From assembly GCA_026225235.1 (NCBI GenBank), contig JAMFSK010000175.1, positions 1 to 34,988 on the forward strand: a stretch of 34,988 nt of DNA. Reading direction: 5' to 3'. Below the pieces are notes generated by a model, which did no database searches, was not told the DNA's origin, and saw only the letters and a list, made by a program, of their open reading frames with translations. The position numbers and the translations under genes are program-made. Origin of the DNA: Burkholderiales bacterium (GTDB lineage: Bacteria > Pseudomonadota > Gammaproteobacteria > Burkholderiales > Burkholderiaceae). Shown here piece by piece: positions 6,753-15,344 of this stretch (position 1 is the stretch's first letter; each line of letters begins with the position of its first letter).

Positions 6753-8657
6753 ATGAAATTCGTACGTGTGCATCTCAATGGGTTCCGCGCGATCTGCTTC
6801 GTCGGAGTGGCTGGCTTGATGGCGGCGGCGCTCGACCAGTCCGTGGTCGCTGCGCCAACTGATGCACAGACCGATCGGGCCGCGTCAGTCGTGGCGCAAG
6901 TGAGGGAAACGGCTTCGACCGATGGCATGGCCAGTTGTGCGGCGCGCATAGCCGAAGGGGATGTCACATCGGGTGGTTTGGTCGGACGTTTCGTGATTGC
7001 CACGGATCCAGCGACACAAACCGGCGTCGTCGAGATGACCGGTCTGGGGCCACTTAATTTTTCCATGGGCGTCACGCAAGCTGGTGTCTGGGTTCGGGAT
7101 CGCAACGCAACCGTGCGCGATGCCGATTTCGCAGGGTTCCGAGCGGGGCTCGTCAGCGACATCTATTGGGCGAGCGGCGGACTTGCTAATGCCTGCTGGC
7201 CGGCAGACGTGCGATACCTAGGCGAGGAGAAGCAAGGCGCGGACGCAGCGGACATTCTCGAGGTAGTGCCGCACGGTGGCAAGGTCACGAAGGTGTGGAT
7301 CTTTCGTGCGTCGCATTTGCCACTCAAATGGACGCGCCGCGACGAACCAGCTGTTTCAACTACCTCATACTTGAATTACGGCAGCGGAATGCATCAGGGC
7401 ATGCCCTTCGAGCAAACTTTCGTTGACCGTGACGGCACGCAATGGGCCTTGCATACGACTCGCGTGCGCATGCGTGTCGCGCCTGCCGAAGTTGCTGCTC
7501 TGTCGGCAAAACCTCAGGACCGCCTGACGGACTACGAAATCGATTCGGCCACCCGTACGACGGTGCCTATGCGAATCGAGGGTCAGCCCTTCGTCGATGT
7601 ATTCATCGACGGCAAGGGGCCTTTCAACTTCATGATCGATACCGGCGGCACGCTACAGGTCTCTTCGACAATCATCGCCGCGCTCGGCCTGAAGACCGCA
7701 GGCGAGGGCAGTGACTCGGATATCAATGGAAATGCCTTTGCTGTACGCATCGTGAAGGTGCCGGATTTTCGTGTGGGCGATGCTCACATACATGGCCTAT
7801 ACGGTGCAGAGGCCGAATTCGGCGGAGCATCCATTGGTGGCTCAAAGTCGCTTGATGGCATCGTCGGCAACGAATTGTTGGACCGGTTCGTGACCACGTT
7901 CGACTATCCGCGCCATTCGCTGACGCTCGCGCTGAAGCCGAACATGAGCGCCGCCGACGACGCACGCTTCGCCATTCCGTTTGAGCTGGATCACACGTTT
8001 CCGGTGACGGCGGGTCAGGTCAATGGCGTTCCCGCCCAGTTCTGGATCGATACCGGATCGAATCCGGCATTGATCGTCAACGCACCATTTGCTTCGCTTC
8101 ATGCCGGACAGATGCCAAGCCGTAAGTACGATGATGGAATGATCTTTGGATCATCCGGGAAGGGGGCGCCGCAGCAAAACGGCCGCCTTGCATCGATCAA
8201 AGTCGGTCAAGTGGTCGTTGAAAAACCGATCGCGCTTTTCCCCGATATTCATGTGGGACTAACGGGCGATGCAGAGGTCGCCGGTGATATGGGTGACTAC
8301 GTGTTCGCTGCGTCGGCTTTGACGTTCGACTATCAAGATCACAAGGCGTGGGCGGTGCCCGACAACACGGCGACGCCTCCGGTAGAGCGATACAACTATA
8401 GCGGTATGAGGATGAAATACGTGGCGCCGGGCAGCGCGACAGTGAGCATGATCCGGAAGGATTCGCCAGCATGGGACGCCGGATTCAGAGCAGGCGACCA
8501 GATCACCGCTATCGACGGCAGTGCAGTCTCACAGGAGCTGGTGAGTTTGACGAACCGAAAAATGTCGTCGGGGGAACTGATGTCGGTGCGAGTCTCGGTG
8601 ATTCACGACAAGGCCTGCGTTGATCTCATTGTTCAGCCACGGGATTACATCCAATGA
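6753..8657 (+). CDS. Exported retropepsin-like aspartyl protease with C-terminal PDZ domain
   Basis: This 634-residue protein begins with a signal-peptide-like segment: a basic start (MKFVRVHLNGFR), the hydrophobic stretch AICFVGVAGLMAAAL, and a probable cut near SVVAA|PT (about residue 34). An uncharacterised N-terminal region follows. Two aspartyl-protease-like domains show FMIDTGG (Asp296) and FWIDTGS (Asp433), and a PDZ domain (about 555-620) contains SPAWDAGFRAGDQITAIDG. Two DTG motifs in one chain suggest an internal dimer, in contrast to single-domain retropepsins that pair up. The ATG at 6753 gives the clean signal peptide; a GTG at 6696 is also in frame. It likely acts in the periplasm or outside the cell. 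The target is unknown. Confidence 0.88.
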   Translation: MKFVRVHLNGFRAICFVGVAGLMAAALDQSVVAAPTDAQTDRAASVVAQVRETASTDGMASCAARIAEGDVTSGGLVGRFVIATDPATQTGVVEMTGLGPLNFSMGVTQAGVWVRDRNATVRDADFAGFRAGLVSDIYWASGGLANACWPADVRYLGEEKQGADAADILEVVPHGGKVTKVWIFRASHLPLKWTRRDEPAVSTTSYLNYGSGMHQGMPFEQTFVDRDGTQWALHTTRVRMRVAPAEVAALSAKPQDRLTDYEIDSATRTTVPMRIEGQPFVDVFIDGKGPFNFMIDTGGTLQVSSTIIAALGLKTAGEGSDSDINGNAFAVRIVKVPDFRVGDAHIHGLYGAEAEFGGASIGGSKSLDGIVGNELLDRFVTTFDYPRHSLTLALKPNMSAADDARFAIPFELDHTFPVTAGQVNGVPAQFWIDTGSNPALIVNAPFASLHAGQMPSRKYDDGMIFGSSGKGAPQQNGRLASIKVGQVVVEKPIALFPDIHVGLTGDAEVAGDMGDYVFAASALTFDYQDHKAWAVPDNTATPPVERYNYSGMRMKYVAPGSATVSMIRKDSPAWDAGFRAGDQITAIDGSAVSQELVSLTNRKMSSGELMSVRVSVIHDKACVDLIVQPRDYIQ

Positions 8658-8666
8658 TTGGTCCCG

Positions 8667-10391
8667 TCACCCGGACCGCGAGCCTGCCGCGACCCTATCC
8701 CGCCTGATCCACAGTTCGGCGAAAGGCACGAATCCGTTGGCAAGGCGACTGATACCTCCGACATGGTCGCCGGCTTCGACTTCGATACGTTCATGAGCGA
8801 TCGGAACAATCGAACCGCTTCGGACCAGACCTTTGCAGATGTCCTCATATAGACGGACTCGCTCGTCGCGGTCCGTCAATTGCTGCGACGACAGGAGCGC
8901 GCGATCGAGACTTTGGCGATCGTGCGGACTCAACCAATGTCGAAACTCACTGTCTTCGGCAAGCCATTCGTAACAACCATAGTCACGGTTGTCACTAAGA
9001 ATCTCGCTGCAAATGTAGACATCCGTCTCGTCCATCCACGATCGGTCGAGCGATGCTTTATGGTGGTCCTCTATGGTAGTGACCTCTACCGTCATGCCCA
9101 GTTGTTGAAGTCGTCTTTGTGCGACTTCAGCCAGAAGCATCGGTAAGGGCCTCGGCGACGATGCAATTCTCAGCGTCACGTTGTTACCCACGTTCAGTGG
9201 TCTCCCGGACGCGGGATCGAGATGCTCCCATCCGGGCAAAAGGCCATGCGCCGGCGTACATACGCGATCGAAGGGAGGAGTGTTCAGTTCAGTCCTCAGT
9301 AAATCAACCAGGCTAAAGCGGTTGCTATTGTCAGAAAAGACGCCGCGTTGTGGATTGAAGATCAGATAGATGCATCCGTTGAAAAGCTTCGACAGCCGCT
9401 CCGTCAAAGCCGATCCGTCGCGGCGAATCCCGAATTGGAGATCGAAGGGCATTTCCGTCTCGGGTGGCAGGATCAATAGATCGATCTCGTCGAGCAAGGC
9501 ACGTTCTCGATAGTAGTGTCGAAACGCGCTTAGTGTCAGACGTTCCTCGCCGCGATAGCTTATCGAGAAAGGCCCTGTGCCGACCGGTGCAGCCGGGAAT
9601 TTTCCTCCGTACTCGAAAGGCACGATCGATGCGTTGACTGCTGACAAACGATGTGCCCAGAGGGTGTCGGGCGTCGTCAAATGAAAAGCCAACTGCCGGG
9701 AACCGCAGAGTTCCACCTCGTGCAAATGAGAAAATAGGGTTTTCGAAATGCCGGGCCCATCGCGCAAGCGCAGTACGCTGCGCCTAATGGCCTCAACGGT
9801 CAGTTCGCTTCCGTCGTGACAAGCGATGTTCGGTCGGATCCAAAAGTCCCAGCGTGTGAAGGTGGAATCACTCTCCCAATGATGGGCGAGGCCGGGAGCC
9901 AATCGATTCAAGGACTGATCGAATTCGGTGAGCCTCGAAAATACCTGGCTGTCGATATGGCGCTCGACACGTAAAAAGACGGTCGCCGGATTGAAAGACA
10001 GAAGCGGGCGAAACAGCGGCAACTGCAGCTTCCGCTTCTCGGAATCAATATAGCTGCGTCGAAATATCTCGATCAAATTCGAGGCGAGCGTGCTTCGTTC
10101 CAGGGGATCGAGTGTCGGGACCAGTTTCTCAAGGTCGCCCGCCGACAGCATGTCGGAAAGCACCCGCAGTCGAACCTGTTGAGGCGTGAGAAGAAACAGC
10201 AGCGTGGAGAAACGTCCGCGACCTCGACTGGCGGTCCACTGGATCCAGCCAGCGTCGGCCATCTTTTCGAGTAGCACTGCGACATTGCGTTCGCTGCAAT
10301 CCAGCGCCGATGCCAGGGCAGGTAGCCCTGCTTTTACCTCCGTGGCGCGGAACGTCTGATGTAAGACGAAGAAGTGCTCATGTAACTTCAT
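8667..10391 (-). CDS. SgrR-like transcriptional regulator with solute-binding domain
   Basis: This 574-residue protein is built like SgrR. An N-terminal winged helix (about 1-110) includes LPALASALDCSERNVAVLLEKM and GWIQWTASRGRGRFSTLLFLL. A family-5 extracellular-solute-binding domain (about 160-480) follows, with FSRLTEFDQSLNRLAPGLAHHW and FDLQFGIRRDG-type wording. The binding domain has no signal peptide, so it senses a ligand in the cytoplasm. E. coli SgrR responds to glucose-phosphate stress, but family-5 binding domains usually hold peptides or nickel. The divergent neighbours here are a serine carboxypeptidase and a permease, so a peptide or amino-acid signal is more likely. It ends nine bases from the aspartyl protease stop (convergent). 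Confidence 0.88.
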   Translation of the reverse strand: MKLHEHFFVLHQTFRATEVKAGLPALASALDCSERNVAVLLEKMADAGWIQWTASRGRGRFSTLLFLLTPQQVRLRVLSDMLSAGDLEKLVPTLDPLERSTLASNLIEIFRRSYIDSEKRKLQLPLFRPLLSFNPATVFLRVERHIDSQVFSRLTEFDQSLNRLAPGLAHHWESDSTFTRWDFWIRPNIACHDGSELTVEAIRRSVLRLRDGPGISKTLFSHLHEVELCGSRQLAFHLTTPDTLWAHRLSAVNASIVPFEYGGKFPAAPVGTGPFSISYRGEERLTLSAFRHYYRERALLDEIDLLILPPETEMPFDLQFGIRRDGSALTERLSKLFNGCIYLIFNPQRGVFSDNSNRFSLVDLLRTELNTPPFDRVCTPAHGLLPGWEHLDPASGRPLNVGNNVTLRIASSPRPLPMLLAEVAQRRLQQLGMTVEVTTIEDHHKASLDRSWMDETDVYICSEILSDNRDYGCYEWLAEDSEFRHWLSPHDRQSLDRALLSSQQLTDRDERVRLYEDICKGLVRSGSIVPIAHERIEVEAGDHVGGISRLANGFVPFAELWIRRDRVAAGSRSG

Positions 10392-10683
10392 TCGGTCAAA
10401 AATTCCAGTGTCAAACTTGGGTTTATTGTTGGCAGGTTCGCGGAGCGGGTAGGAATGATCGAACCCGGTGAGACCAGTTTATTGCGCCATAAAGTAGAAG
10501 CTTTTTCTTCCAAATTTTCAATTTTTAAATTCTTTCCGGCGCTGCACACTGGACTGGCTGGGCGCCAGGAGGTCGCGATTAAATCGCTCGTCTGATCGGG
10601 CACCGCATGATTTTTTAATCTGATCAAAGGGAGCGTTTTCGTGCCGAGAATCGATGGCTTGACGGTGGGCGGCAGGGTGCAGC
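10392..10683. promoter_or_regulatory. Divergent regulator/carboxypeptidase promoter region
   Basis: This 292-base gap separates the SgrR-like gene from the divergent S10 peptidase. It is AT-rich from about 10490 to 10540, unlike its surroundings, and contains copy B of a 58-base element. It must hold promoters for both genes and is the likely binding region for the SgrR-like regulator. I see no clear consensus promoter and no small protein or RNA gene. Confidence 0.45.
10493..10550. repeat. 58-base degenerate element, copy B
   Basis: This is the partner of 6605-6662, same orientation and no gap. The best-kept parts are AGTAGAA (10493-10499), CTTTTT, ATTTTC, ATTTT and GCACACT (10544-10550). 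It lies about 100 bases upstream of the SgrR-like gene on the minus strand. Confidence 0.5.
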
Positions 10684-12114
10684 ATGAGCGTAGTTAAATC
10701 CCGCGGCGACGAGCCCTATCGAGTGGCCAGCGAACACACGAGCGTGATCGGTGGTCGGGCCATCCAGTACACCGCGGTCGTCGAACGAAGCATCGTCCCC
10801 GGCGAGGCCGAGGGCGTTCGGGCCAGCATTATTTCCACGAGCTATTTCGTTCGCAGCGAATCGTTGCGGCCGGTCGTATTCGTGTTCAACGGTGGCCCCG
10901 CTTCCGCGTCATTCTGGCTTCACCTCGGACTGGTGGGACCACGCCGGGTCGATCTCGACGGAGAAGATGGCCTCGGTGTGAACCCGGCGATGCTTCCGCC
11001 TTTCGCACTCGTCGACAATGGCGAAAGCCTGCTCGATGTGGCGGATCTGGTCCTCTACGATCCACCCGACACGGGCTATAGCCGTACGCTGGGCGAGGAC
11101 ACACGCAGCTTTCACAATGTGGACGCGGATGCGAAAGCGACGGTCGAATTCATGCATGGATGGCTGACCCGCCATCGCCGCTGGAACGCGCCGAAATACC
11201 TGATTGGCGAGAGCTACGGTTCGATCCGCGCGGCCGCTGTCGCGAATCTGCTCGCGGGCGGTGTGACGACCACCGGGAAGTACCACACCATCTCGTTGCA
11301 CGGCATCGTATTGCTGGCGCAGGTCATGGATTTTTCGAAGCGTGGAAGTGACCTTTACACACTATCGAGCTTCACGACGCTCGCGAGCGTAGCCCGCTAC
11401 CACGGTACAGCACAGGGCAACGTTCTCGGCCTGGCGCAATATGTCGAACAGGTGAGGCGCTTTGTTGCGAATGACTACGTGCCTGCGCTATTCACGGGCG
11501 CCGCGCTCGGTGCGGCTCGACGCGAACACATCGCGGCCTATATCGCCCAAGTAACGGGTCTACCGTTGGCTTTTGTACTGGAGAAAAATCTCCGGATCGA
11601 TTCGAAGGATTTTGCCCGCGAGCTGCTGCGGGGCCGTGGGCTGCATGTGGGCCTCTACGATGGTCGCTACACCCTGCCACGGCTTGCCGCGGGCGACGAT
11701 GCGGTAGGTGACGACCCCGCGATGAGCCAATATTCGCCAGCCTTCGTTGCTGCGATCCACGACTATTTCGCTCTGGAACTCGGCGTGGATCTGGCCTCGC
11801 CCTACGAAGCCATCAACTTTCGCGACGTCTACCAGCATTGGGACTTTGGCAACGGAGCCGGTAGGCCCGCGAGCGCGAACTACGCGCACAGGCTCGCGAT
11901 CGCGATGCGCAGGAACCCCGCGACGAAGCTGTTCGTCGGATGCGGATACTACGATCTGGCGACCCCGATGGGCGATGCCGAATACACGATCTCTCATGCG
12001 GATATCGATTTGGACCGGGTTCGTTTCGCTTACTACGAATCCGGACACCTGCCGTATCTCGGCGTCGAACCGCGACATGCGCTTGCGGCGGATCTTCGAC
12101 AATTCATTGGGTAA
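10684..12114 (+). CDS. S10-family serine carboxypeptidase
   Basis: This 476-residue serine carboxypeptidase removes C-terminal residues from peptides. The S10 signature is complete: VFNGGPASASFW (68-78) for the oxyanion region, YDPPDTGYS (125-133), nucleophile Ser177 in GESYG, Asp424 in GYYDLATP, and His455 in ESGHLPYLG. There is no signal peptide, so the enzyme should be cytoplasmic, unlike secreted eukaryotic relatives. It is divergent from the SgrR-like peptide-sensing regulator. A permease starts just after it (ATG two bases past the stop, or 84 bases on), so the two are probably co-transcribed for peptide or amino-acid use. Confidence 0.93.
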   Translation: MSVVKSRGDEPYRVASEHTSVIGGRAIQYTAVVERSIVPGEAEGVRASIISTSYFVRSESLRPVVFVFNGGPASASFWLHLGLVGPRRVDLDGEDGLGVNPAMLPPFALVDNGESLLDVADLVLYDPPDTGYSRTLGEDTRSFHNVDADAKATVEFMHGWLTRHRRWNAPKYLIGESYGSIRAAAVANLLAGGVTTTGKYHTISLHGIVLLAQVMDFSKRGSDLYTLSSFTTLASVARYHGTAQGNVLGLAQYVEQVRRFVANDYVPALFTGAALGAARREHIAAYIAQVTGLPLAFVLEKNLRIDSKDFARELLRGRGLHVGLYDGRYTLPRLAAGDDAVGDDPAMSQYSPAFVAAIHDYFALELGVDLASPYEAINFRDVYQHWDFGNGAGRPASANYAHRLAIAMRRNPATKLFVGCGYYDLATPMGDAEYTISHADIDLDRVRFAYYESGHLPYLGVEPRHALAADLRQFIG

Positions 12115-12197
12115 CCATGAAGAAGCACACGGATTTGTTGAGCGATGCGCCGTTCGCCCCGTCACCCGAGCCCACGATGAAATCGGAAGGCGCGGCA

Positions 12198-13595
12198 ATG
12201 GATCGGACTACGACCAACGGCCAATTGCAACGGAAGTTGTCGTCATTCGAAGTGTTGCTACTGACACTGTCCGGCTTGTCGCCCGTCTTCTCCATTTTCG
12301 GCGCGGGATCCGACGTCTTGCAGCACGCGGGGACAGGCGCCGCGGGCTTGTTCGTTCTGGCCTTCGGCGTGGCAGTCATCTATGCGGTGATCTACGCCGA
12401 GCTCGGTTCGGCGTTTCCCTATGCGGGCGGTGACTATGTCGGTATCGGCGCGATTCTGGGCGGCTGGGCAGGTGTCGTCGTGCTGGCGCTGTGGGCGGTG
12501 GCATCCGGGCCATCGATCGCCTTTGAAGCGAGGCTGGTTGGTGTGTACGTTCACGAGTGGGTACCGGGTGCCCCCGCTGCGGTGGTCACCTTCGGTGCGC
12601 TTGGGGTGGCGCTTGTCATCGCGCTCCTTGCCGCACGGGTCGGAGCGCTGGTGACGGGGGTGTTCCTGGCGGTTGAACTCGCTGCGGTACTGGTGCTCAG
12701 CGCAGGCGGGTTGTGGCACCCCTTGCGTGGCCTGCACGCTGCGGTTGCCTATCCATTGGCGATCAATGAGAGCGGCGCGTGGAGTCCGGTCGCCCTTGGC
12801 ACGTTGGCCGTGGGGGCCGTGAGTGCAGCCTGCGGTACCGTCGGGGGCGCTCAGGCGATCTATTTCGGAGAAGAGTTGCATGACCCACACCGTCGGATGG
12901 GGCGAGTGGTTCTGCTGTCGGGTCTGATCGGTGCCGTTGCTATCATAGTACCTGTGGTAGCAGTCGTGCTTGGGGCGCCCAATCTCCGTGAGGTGTTGGG
13001 CAGCTCGGCCCCGCTGGCAACGTTCGTTTCCCAGATCGCTGGCCCGTGGGCGGCGCGCGCGCTCAGTGCGGCAGTCGCACTCGCTATTTTCAACGCGATG
13101 ATTGCGCAGGTCATGACGCAGTCGCGGTTGTTTTTCAGTCTCGGGCGCGACGCGGTGTTGACCGGCGGCCTGAATCGAGTCCTTGCGAAAGTCGATCGCG
13201 TATCCGGTGTTCCGAGGGCCGCTACGGTGGTCGTGGTCGCATTGGCCGCGCCCTGCTGCTTCCTGGCTGACCACACTTTGCTTGTCTTCCTCGCAGGCCT
13301 GCTCGTCTATGTGCTTGCGCTCGCCTGTGTGGCAGTCCTCGTCGGACGGAGAAAAGGGCTGACGGGCGGAGCAGGTTACTGGCGCGCGCTCATGTTTCCT
13401 GTTGCACCGGTTCTTGGCCTGACCGTGTGCGCCCTGTTCGCATTTGCCGACTGGAACGATCGAGATGCAGGGCGACCTAGCCTCTTCATTCTGGGTGCGT
13501 TGGCGATCGTGGCGATGGCATGGTGTCAGCTCGTCCTCAAGCGGCGACCCGGCGGCTGGAGTCCCAAGGTGTCGGCGGATGCGAACGCATGCTGA
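12198..13595 (+). CDS. APC-family amino-acid permease
   Basis: This polytopic inner-membrane transporter of about 465 residues belongs to the amino acid-polyamine-organocation superfamily. It opens with LSSFEVLLLTLSGLSPVFSIFGAG, the family's first helix with its unwound glycine/serine region. About twelve hydrophobic segments follow, with YAELGSAFPYAGGDYVGIGAILGG as the conserved second-to-third-helix stretch and FGEELHDPHRRMG after helix six. I chose the ATG at 12198 because GGAAGG lies seven bases upstream; in-frame ATGs at 12177 and 12117 would add up to 27 polar residues, and 12117 lies just after the carboxypeptidase stop. It probably imports the amino acids or short peptides handled by its neighbours. 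Confidence 0.88.
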   Translation: MDRTTTNGQLQRKLSSFEVLLLTLSGLSPVFSIFGAGSDVLQHAGTGAAGLFVLAFGVAVIYAVIYAELGSAFPYAGGDYVGIGAILGGWAGVVVLALWAVASGPSIAFEARLVGVYVHEWVPGAPAAVVTFGALGVALVIALLAARVGALVTGVFLAVELAAVLVLSAGGLWHPLRGLHAAVAYPLAINESGAWSPVALGTLAVGAVSAACGTVGGAQAIYFGEELHDPHRRMGRVVLLSGLIGAVAIIVPVVAVVLGAPNLREVLGSSAPLATFVSQIAGPWAARALSAAVALAIFNAMIAQVMTQSRLFFSLGRDAVLTGGLNRVLAKVDRVSGVPRAATVVVVALAAPCCFLADHTLLVFLAGLLVYVLALACVAVLVGRRKGLTGGAGYWRALMFPVAPVLGLTVCALFAFADWNDRDAGRPSLFILGALAIVAMAWCQLVLKRRPGGWSPKVSADANAC

Positions 13596-13653
13596 AGGGC
13601 CAAGGGGAATAAACTGGCCTCACCGGCAGCGTCGCAACTGTATCTGGCAGTAG

Positions 13654-13693
13654 CGAGATGACACCGCGAAAATAGTGGCGAATCATCATCTCG
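13654..13693. promoter_or_regulatory. Inverted repeat upstream of the DUF3830 gene
   Basis: CGAGATGA (13654-13661) and TCATCTCG (13686-13693) are perfect eight-base inverted arms 24 bases apart, ending 28 bases before the ATG at 13722. They could be an operator or a leader hairpin masking the ribosome site. Confidence 0.3.
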
Positions 13694-13721
13694 TTCAACT
13701 CGCCCCTTTGGATAGACCACA

Positions 13722-14147
13722 ATGACCCAACTTCGCATCAGCTCCGGCGGCCGCGAGTTCATCGCCGAAACGCATCCGGACGCGCCGCAAACGGTGACCG
13801 CCTTCCTGAAGCTTCTGCCCTACCGCCAGAAACTGATCCACGTCCGGTGGAGCGGCGAAGGTTGCTGGGTTCCCCTAGGTGGTTTCCAGCTTGAAAATGA
13901 CGGCAAGCTCGTGGACTTCGAAAACCATACGAGCCATCCTTCTGTCGGCGATATCCTGTTCTATCCCGGTGGCTTCAGCGAGACCGAGATCATCCTGGCC
14001 TATGGATCGTGCTGCTTTGCCAGCAAAATGGGGCAACTCGCCGGTAATCACTTTCTGACGATCGTGGCAGGCAAGGAGCATCTGCGAGCACTCGGCACCA
14101 AGGTGCTCTGGGAAGGGGCCCAGGACATTTTGTTCGAGCAGGCCTAG
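13722..14147 (+). CDS. DUF3830 cyclophilin-like protein
   Basis: This 141-residue soluble protein starts MTQLRISSGGREFIAETHPDAPQTVTAFLKLLPYRQKL and contains LIHVRWSGEGCWVPLG, HTSHPSVGDILFYPGGFSETEIILAYGSCCFAS and NHFLTIVAG. These are the recurring blocks of the DUF3830 family, whose structures have a cyclophilin-like barrel. The family often sits in amino-acid or hydantoin catabolic clusters, and no activity is known to me. Here it follows the carboxypeptidase and permease at a 126-base distance and precedes a LysR regulator, so it may belong to the same unit. Confidence 0.85.
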   Translation: MTQLRISSGGREFIAETHPDAPQTVTAFLKLLPYRQKLIHVRWSGEGCWVPLGGFQLENDGKLVDFENHTSHPSVGDILFYPGGFSETEIILAYGSCCFASKMGQLAGNHFLTIVAGKEHLRALGTKVLWEGAQDILFEQA

Positions 14148-14321
14148 TCAGAATTGTTTGCCGGCGTTTCGTAGACCGATAATGGCGGGTCTCGTGCGAT
14201 GTGCTTCTCGTCTTTTGACGGGCTCGTGTTCATCGCGACCGCACATAGACACCGGAACCCCACGCTTGCGAAGGTCTTGAGCGTAGAGTTGCCCAGAGGC
14301 ACGGCTATTAACTGGCTTAAC

Positions 14322-15320
14322 ATGACAAATACGTCTGACGGCGAACGATCCGCCCCACGGATCGATGGGCAATTGCTCGCCGATCTCTGGGTGTTCCGGG
14401 CCGCCGCGAGTTCCAATTCAATCACCGCAGCGGCGTCGAAACTGAACGTGACGCAAAGCGCGGTCAGTCAACGTATTCTTCGACTCGAATCCCGGCTAGG
14501 CTGCTCACTCTTCACCCGGCACAAGAGCCGCATCGAATTATCTGACGCCGGGGCGTCGCTGCTGAGGGCCATGACTCAGGTCAACCTCGTTCTGACTGAC
14601 AGCCTCAGCCGTATCCAGCGAACGGAACACAAGGCGCTTGTCGTCAGTTGCCTGCCTTCGTTGGCTACCGAATGGCTCGTGCCGCATCTCGAAGATTTCT
14701 ATCACCGGCATCCCGGTATCGAGATCTTCGTACGCTCAGAACAGATACCTGCGACCAGCGAAAGCCTGGAGGGGGAAGGGGTCGACGTGCTGATTGATTA
14801 CCGCCTGGCAGCCGCTGCAGATCTACATGAGCTCGCGTCCGTGCAGGAGTACGTGTTCCCTGTTTGCTCGCGGAAATACCGGGAGGTTCTGGATGGGCCG
14901 GACGGCGCCACGGCGCCCCTCGTGTTGTTGCACGATGACGTCGATGAGCCGTGGGAGGCGGGCAAACGCGGCACCGAATGGAATGCGTGGCGGACCTCGA
15001 GAGGATCCGACTGGCCGGGTCGGGCCGCGATCGGGCGGCACTTCAACCTGGCGCACCTTGCCTATCACGCCGCAATGTTTCACCAGGGGGTGGCCATCGG
15101 GCGGGCGGTCATCGTGCATCGCCTGCTGAGTATCGGGGAACTGGTGCTCGCGATCGACGGACCACCGGCGCCTTGCGCCACCTACCGGATGTGGACGGCG
15201 CGGCCGGGCGACGCGAACTCACCCGTCCAGCAGTTTGCGCGCTGGTGGCGCGAAGCGATGCTGCAGACGCAGTCGCAGAGCATTGCGATGATTACGTCCA
15301 ACGGAAATGAATCGGATTGA
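14322..15320 (+). CDS. LysR-family transcriptional regulator
   Basis: This regulator has about 332 residues. After a short polar lead, LADLWVFRAAASSNSITAAASKLNVTQSAVSQRILRLESRLGCSLFTR (about 16-63) is a canonical LysR winged helix. An effector-binding domain from about 95 onward includes VVSCLPSLATEWLVPHLEDFYHRHPGIEI. I placed the start at 14322, which leaves about 15 residues before the helix-turn-helix; a start at 14199 would add an unrelated tail. It is convergent with the symporter at 15345 (24-base gap). Its likely targets are the symporter/receptor promoter region at 16716-17091, which holds a LysR-like palindrome, and possibly the upstream DUF3830 unit. Confidence 0.9.
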   Translation: MTNTSDGERSAPRIDGQLLADLWVFRAAASSNSITAAASKLNVTQSAVSQRILRLESRLGCSLFTRHKSRIELSDAGASLLRAMTQVNLVLTDSLSRIQRTEHKALVVSCLPSLATEWLVPHLEDFYHRHPGIEIFVRSEQIPATSESLEGEGVDVLIDYRLAAAADLHELASVQEYVFPVCSRKYREVLDGPDGATAPLVLLHDDVDEPWEAGKRGTEWNAWRTSRGSDWPGRAAIGRHFNLAHLAYHAAMFHQGVAIGRAVIVHRLLSIGELVLAIDGPPAPCATYRMWTARPGDANSPVQQFARWWREAMLQTQSQSIAMITSNGNESD

Positions 15321-15344
15321 AAAGCCGTTTGAGAGTGTCGACTG

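Noticed and set aside
12258..13274. Minus-strand frame of 338 codons opposite the permease
   Set aside because: The permease frame has clear membrane helices; the antisense translation is polar and low-complexity.
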